Positions 61,688 through 64,000 of a DNA stretch of 64,000 nucleotides are shown here, piece after piece (within the stretch, counting starts at the first letter, position 1; the number at the start of each line of letters is the position of its first letter). The DNA is from Microbacterium sp. SORGH_AS_0888 (lineage in GTDB: Bacteria; Actinomycetota; Actinomycetes; Actinomycetales; Microbacteriaceae), in assembly GCF_030818905.1 (NCBI RefSeq), contig NZ_JAUTAZ010000001.1, forward strand, positions 744,001-808,000, given 5' to 3'. The notes under the pieces were generated by a model that was given only the letters and a program-made list of their open reading frames with translations, ran no database searches and was not told the DNA's origin. The position numbers and the translations under genes are program-made.

Positions 61688-62426
61688 TCACCAGCGCCCG
61701 AGGAGGGCCGCGATCACCGCGAGCGCCGCAGGACCGGCGGTCGAGGTGCGCAGCACCTCGGGGCCCAGGCGCGCGGACACCGCGCCGGCCGCGCGCAGCC
61801 GCTCCCCCTCCTCCGGCGCGATCCCGCCCTCCGGGCCGACGACGAGCACGACATCGGTCGCGGCACGCACCCGTTCGGTGAGCGCGGTCAACGGCTGCGC
61901 GGCGCCGGGGTCCAGGACGATGACGAGCGCCGAGTCCGCGCGTGCCGCGAGGTCCGCCGTGCCCGCGAGCGGGACGACGGGCGGGGATCCACGCGCGGTG
62001 CGCCTGCTTGGCGGCCTCGCGCACGATGCCCTCCCACCGCGCTCTGCCCTTCTGCGCTTTCAGCCCCTCCCAGCGCGACACGCTCCGCGCCGCCTGCCAC
62101 GGCACGACCTCGTCGACGCCGAGCTCCGTCGCCGCCTGGATCGCGAGCTCGTCCCGGTCGCCCTTCGCGAGCGCCTGGGCGAGCGCGAGCCGGGGGGCGG
62201 CGGCCGGGACCTCGCTCCGTTCCGCGACGCGGACCACGACCTCCCGGGGCGACACGGTCTCGCAGGCGCCCGTCAGCCAGGTGCCCGCACCGTCGCCGAC
62301 CGTGACCTCCTCGCCGACCCGCACGCGGCGGACCGTCGCGGCGTGGTGCGCCTCGGCGCCCTCGAGGGTGACGACGTCGCCGGGGTACGCGGCGCCGGCG
62401 GCGTCGGCGACGAAGTGCAGCGGCAT
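61688..62426 (-). CDS. rsmE: 16S rRNA (uracil-1498-N3)-methyltransferase, with one apparent frameshift
   Basis: Methylates U1498 of 16S rRNA. The N-terminal part MPLHFVADAAGAAYPGDVV, HHAATVRRVRVGEEV and WQAARSVSRWEG reads in one frame; the C-terminal SPOUT part VVLVVGPEGGIAPEE and LGPEVLRTSTAGPAALA reads in the next. One extra base at about 61979-61986 (in a GGGCGGGG stretch) explains this: dropping it joins IP to VVPLAG. Total length then is about 246 residues, normal. An indel error is likely. It starts 3 bp after dnaJ. Confidence 0.85.
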
Positions 62427-62429
62427 CCG

Positions 62430-63536
62430 TCAGCCGTTCCGGAAGCGGTCGCGGAGCTTCGCGAACAGGCCCTGCTGGTACTCGGCGAGGCGCGGCGCGG
62501 GCGCCTTCGTGCGTTTGGCGAACTCCTCGATGAGCGCGCGCTCTTTCGCATCGAGCCGCGTCGGGGTCACGACGTGCACGCCGACGCGGAGGTCGCCGCG
62601 CTGCGAGCCGCGGAGCGGAGTGATGCCGCGTCCCTTGATCGTGAGCACGTCCCCGGCCTGCACGCCGGGACGCAGCTCGAGATCGACGGGCCCGTCGAGG
62701 GACTCGATGCGGGTCGTCGTGCCGAGGATCGCGTCCGTCATCGACACGTCGAGGGTCGCGAGCAGATCGTCGCCGTCGCGGCTGAACACCTCGTGGGGCG
62801 CGACGGTGATCTCGAGGTAGAGGTCGCCCGAGGGGCCGCCGGCGGGCCCGACCTCGCCCGAGCCCGGCAGCTGCAGCCGCAGCCCGGTCTCGACACCGGC
62901 GGGGATGTCGACCGACACGGTCCGGCGCGCACGCACGCGGCCCTGGCCGTGGCAGGTCGCGCACGGGTACGGGATCGTCGTGCCGTACCCCTGGCAGGCG
63001 GTGCACGGCTGGCTGGTCACGACGTTGCCGATCAGGCTGCGGACCGTGCGCTGCACGTTGCCGGCGCCGTGGCAGACGTCGCACGTGACGGGCGCCGTGC
63101 CGGGCTGGCAGCAGCTGCCCTCGCACGTCTCGCAGAGCACGGCGGTGTCGACCTCGAGGTCGCGGTGGACTCCGAACACGACGTCGCCGAGCTCGAGGTT
63201 CACGCGCACGAGCGCATCCTGACCGCGCTCCCGGCGCGACCGCGGACGCGACCGCTGGCCGCCCCCGCCGAAGAACGTGTCGAAGATGTCGCCGAAGCCG
63301 CCGAAGCCCGCGCCGCCGAAGCCTCCGCCGGAGTCGCCGCCCATGTCGTAGCGACGGCGCTGCTCCGGGTCGCTCAGGACGTCGTACGCGTGCGTCACGA
63401 GCTTGAAGCGCTCCGACGCGTCCTCGCCCGGGTTCACGTCGGGGTGGAGCTCACGCGCCAGTCGCCGGTACGCCTTCTTGATCTCGTCCGGGGTCGCGTC
63501 GCGGGACACGCCCAGAACCTCGTAGTGGTCAGCCAC
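62430..63536 (-). CDS. dnaJ: Chaperone DnaJ
   Basis: Hsp40 co-chaperone that stimulates DnaK. A 368-residue protein: J-domain ([20 protein letters not shown] with HPD), Gly/Phe-rich region, four Cys-rich zinc motifs ([32 protein letters not shown]; the first departs from CxxCxGxG), then the substrate-binding C-terminal domain. It follows hrcA by 47 bp, so it is the hrcA-linked DnaJ2 type. Confidence 0.94.
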   Translation of the reverse strand: MADHYEVLGVSRDATPDEIKKAYRRLARELHPDVNPGEDASERFKLVTHAYDVLSDPEQRRRYDMGGDSGGGFGGAGFGGFGDIFDTFFGGGGQRSRPRSRRERGQDALVRVNLELGDVVFGVHRDLEVDTAVLCETCEGSCCQPGTAPVTCDVCHGAGNVQRTVRSLIGNVVTSQPCTACQGYGTTIPYPCATCHGQGRVRARRTVSVDIPAGVETGLRLQLPGSGEVGPAGGPSGDLYLEITVAPHEVFSRDGDDLLATLDVSMTDAILGTTTRIESLDGPVDLELRPGVQAGDVLTIKGRGITPLRGSQRGDLRVGVHVVTPTRLDAKERALIEEFAKRTKAPAPRLAEYQQGLFAKLRDRFRNG

Positions 63537-63583
63537 TTCCGCCTTCCCGTCCGCGCACCGCGCGGAGATCGTCTGCGCCCGCC

Positions 63584-64000
63584 TCAGCGGGCGCGCTCGT
63601 CCTCGTCGAGCAGCCGGCTGAGGTACCGGGCCACCGCCCGCACCGCGCCGAGGTTGCTCGGGTAGTCCATGCGCACGGGGCCGAGCACGCCCATGCGCGC
63701 CGCCCCCACGCCGGTCTCGTAGTCGCTCGTGACCACGGACGCCTCCGCCAGCCCGAAGGGCTCGTTCTCCCGGCCGATGGACGCCGCCAGCCCCTGCTCA
63801 TCGGCCACCATCTCGCCCATCAGCCGCAGCAGGGTCACCTGCTCCTCGATCGCCTCGAGAAGCGGGAAGATACTGCCGCGGAAGTCGCCCTCGCTCCGGG
63901 CGAGGTTGGCGGCGCCGGCCATGACCAGGCGGTCCTGACGGAACTCCTCGAGCTCTTCGGCCACGACCCGGAGCGCGGCGCGCACCGCACGGTCGCCGCG
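63584..64000 (-). CDS. hrcA: Heat-inducible repressor HrcA, C-terminal part
   Basis: Repressor of heat-shock operons via CIRCE elements. Only the last 138 or so codons are in the window; the gene continues past the right edge in the same frame. The visible part matches the HrcA C-terminus: [55 protein letters not shown]. It is followed by dnaJ. It would control dnaJ and itself. Confidence 0.92.
   Translation of the reverse strand, partial: RGDRAVRAALRVVAEELEEFRQDRLVMAGAANLARSEGDFRGSIFPLLEAIEEQVTLLRLMGEMVADEQGLAASIGRENEPFGLAEASVVTSDYETGVGAARMGVLGPVRMDYPSNLGAVRAVARYLSRLLDEDERAR

Overview
This is a G+C-rich actinobacterial chromosome segment, most likely from a Microbacteriaceae member close to Microbacterium. 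The gene orders are typical of that group: sucB next to lpdA, glnA / glnE-glnA2, ppgK and rnpB, aceE-fasR-fabD-fabH-acpP-fabF, and hrcA-dnaJ-rsmE-HIT-phoH-ybeY-corC-era-leuA. Many starts are leaderless, with a TANNNT hexamer 6-7 nt before the start codon.

Layout. 1-2.4 kb: end of lpdA and sucB (dehydrogenase complex). 2.4-12.1 kb: nitrogen assimilation block (glnA with a GlnR-type operator, glnE, glnA2) plus small membrane and redox genes. 12.1-14.1 kb: polyphosphate glucokinase, RNase P RNA, zinc-ribbon protein. 14.2-16.9 kb: a sulfonate/nitrate-type ABC importer. 17-20.8 kb: an mARC-like MOSC protein, a SecA2-type ATPase and an NTF2-like protein. 21-28.7 kb: a ten-gene reverse-strand operon holding a molybdenum cofactor pathway (moaA, moaC, moaD, moaE, mog, moeA, moeB). 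It is headed by a second mARC-like MOSC protein, a RidA protein and a flavin/[2Fe-2S] reductase. 29-37.6 kb: tRNA-Val, a dubious ORF, aceE, and the fatty-acid synthesis operon with its PucR-type regulator. 37.6-41.6 kb: DUF3145, CtaG-like protein, hydrolase, CAT-anticodon tRNA, DMT transporter, peptide deformylase.

41.68-45.15 kb: a complete-looking IS481-family element with imperfect terminal inverted repeats and an exact 6-bp GCTAGA duplication. It carries a HelD/HelR-type RNA polymerase-associated ATPase as a passenger, overlapping the transposase start by 4 bp. It sits in the stop codon of a ynfA homologue. 45.1-64 kb: tRNA-Asn and housekeeping operons (dus-dgt-dnaG; recO-uppS-dsbA; the hrcA-to-era string; leuA behind a leaderless Leu-rich leader peptide). 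Two copies of a nested palindrome overlap the stop codons of two genes.

Five genes (sucB, a flavodoxin-like oxidoreductase, helD, the transposase, rsmE) each show one single-base frame change. The even spread suggests residual assembly indels rather than five real pseudogenes. The two best candidates for undescribed biology are the MOSC-RidA-reductase-Moco operon and the IS481 element carrying a HelD-type gene.
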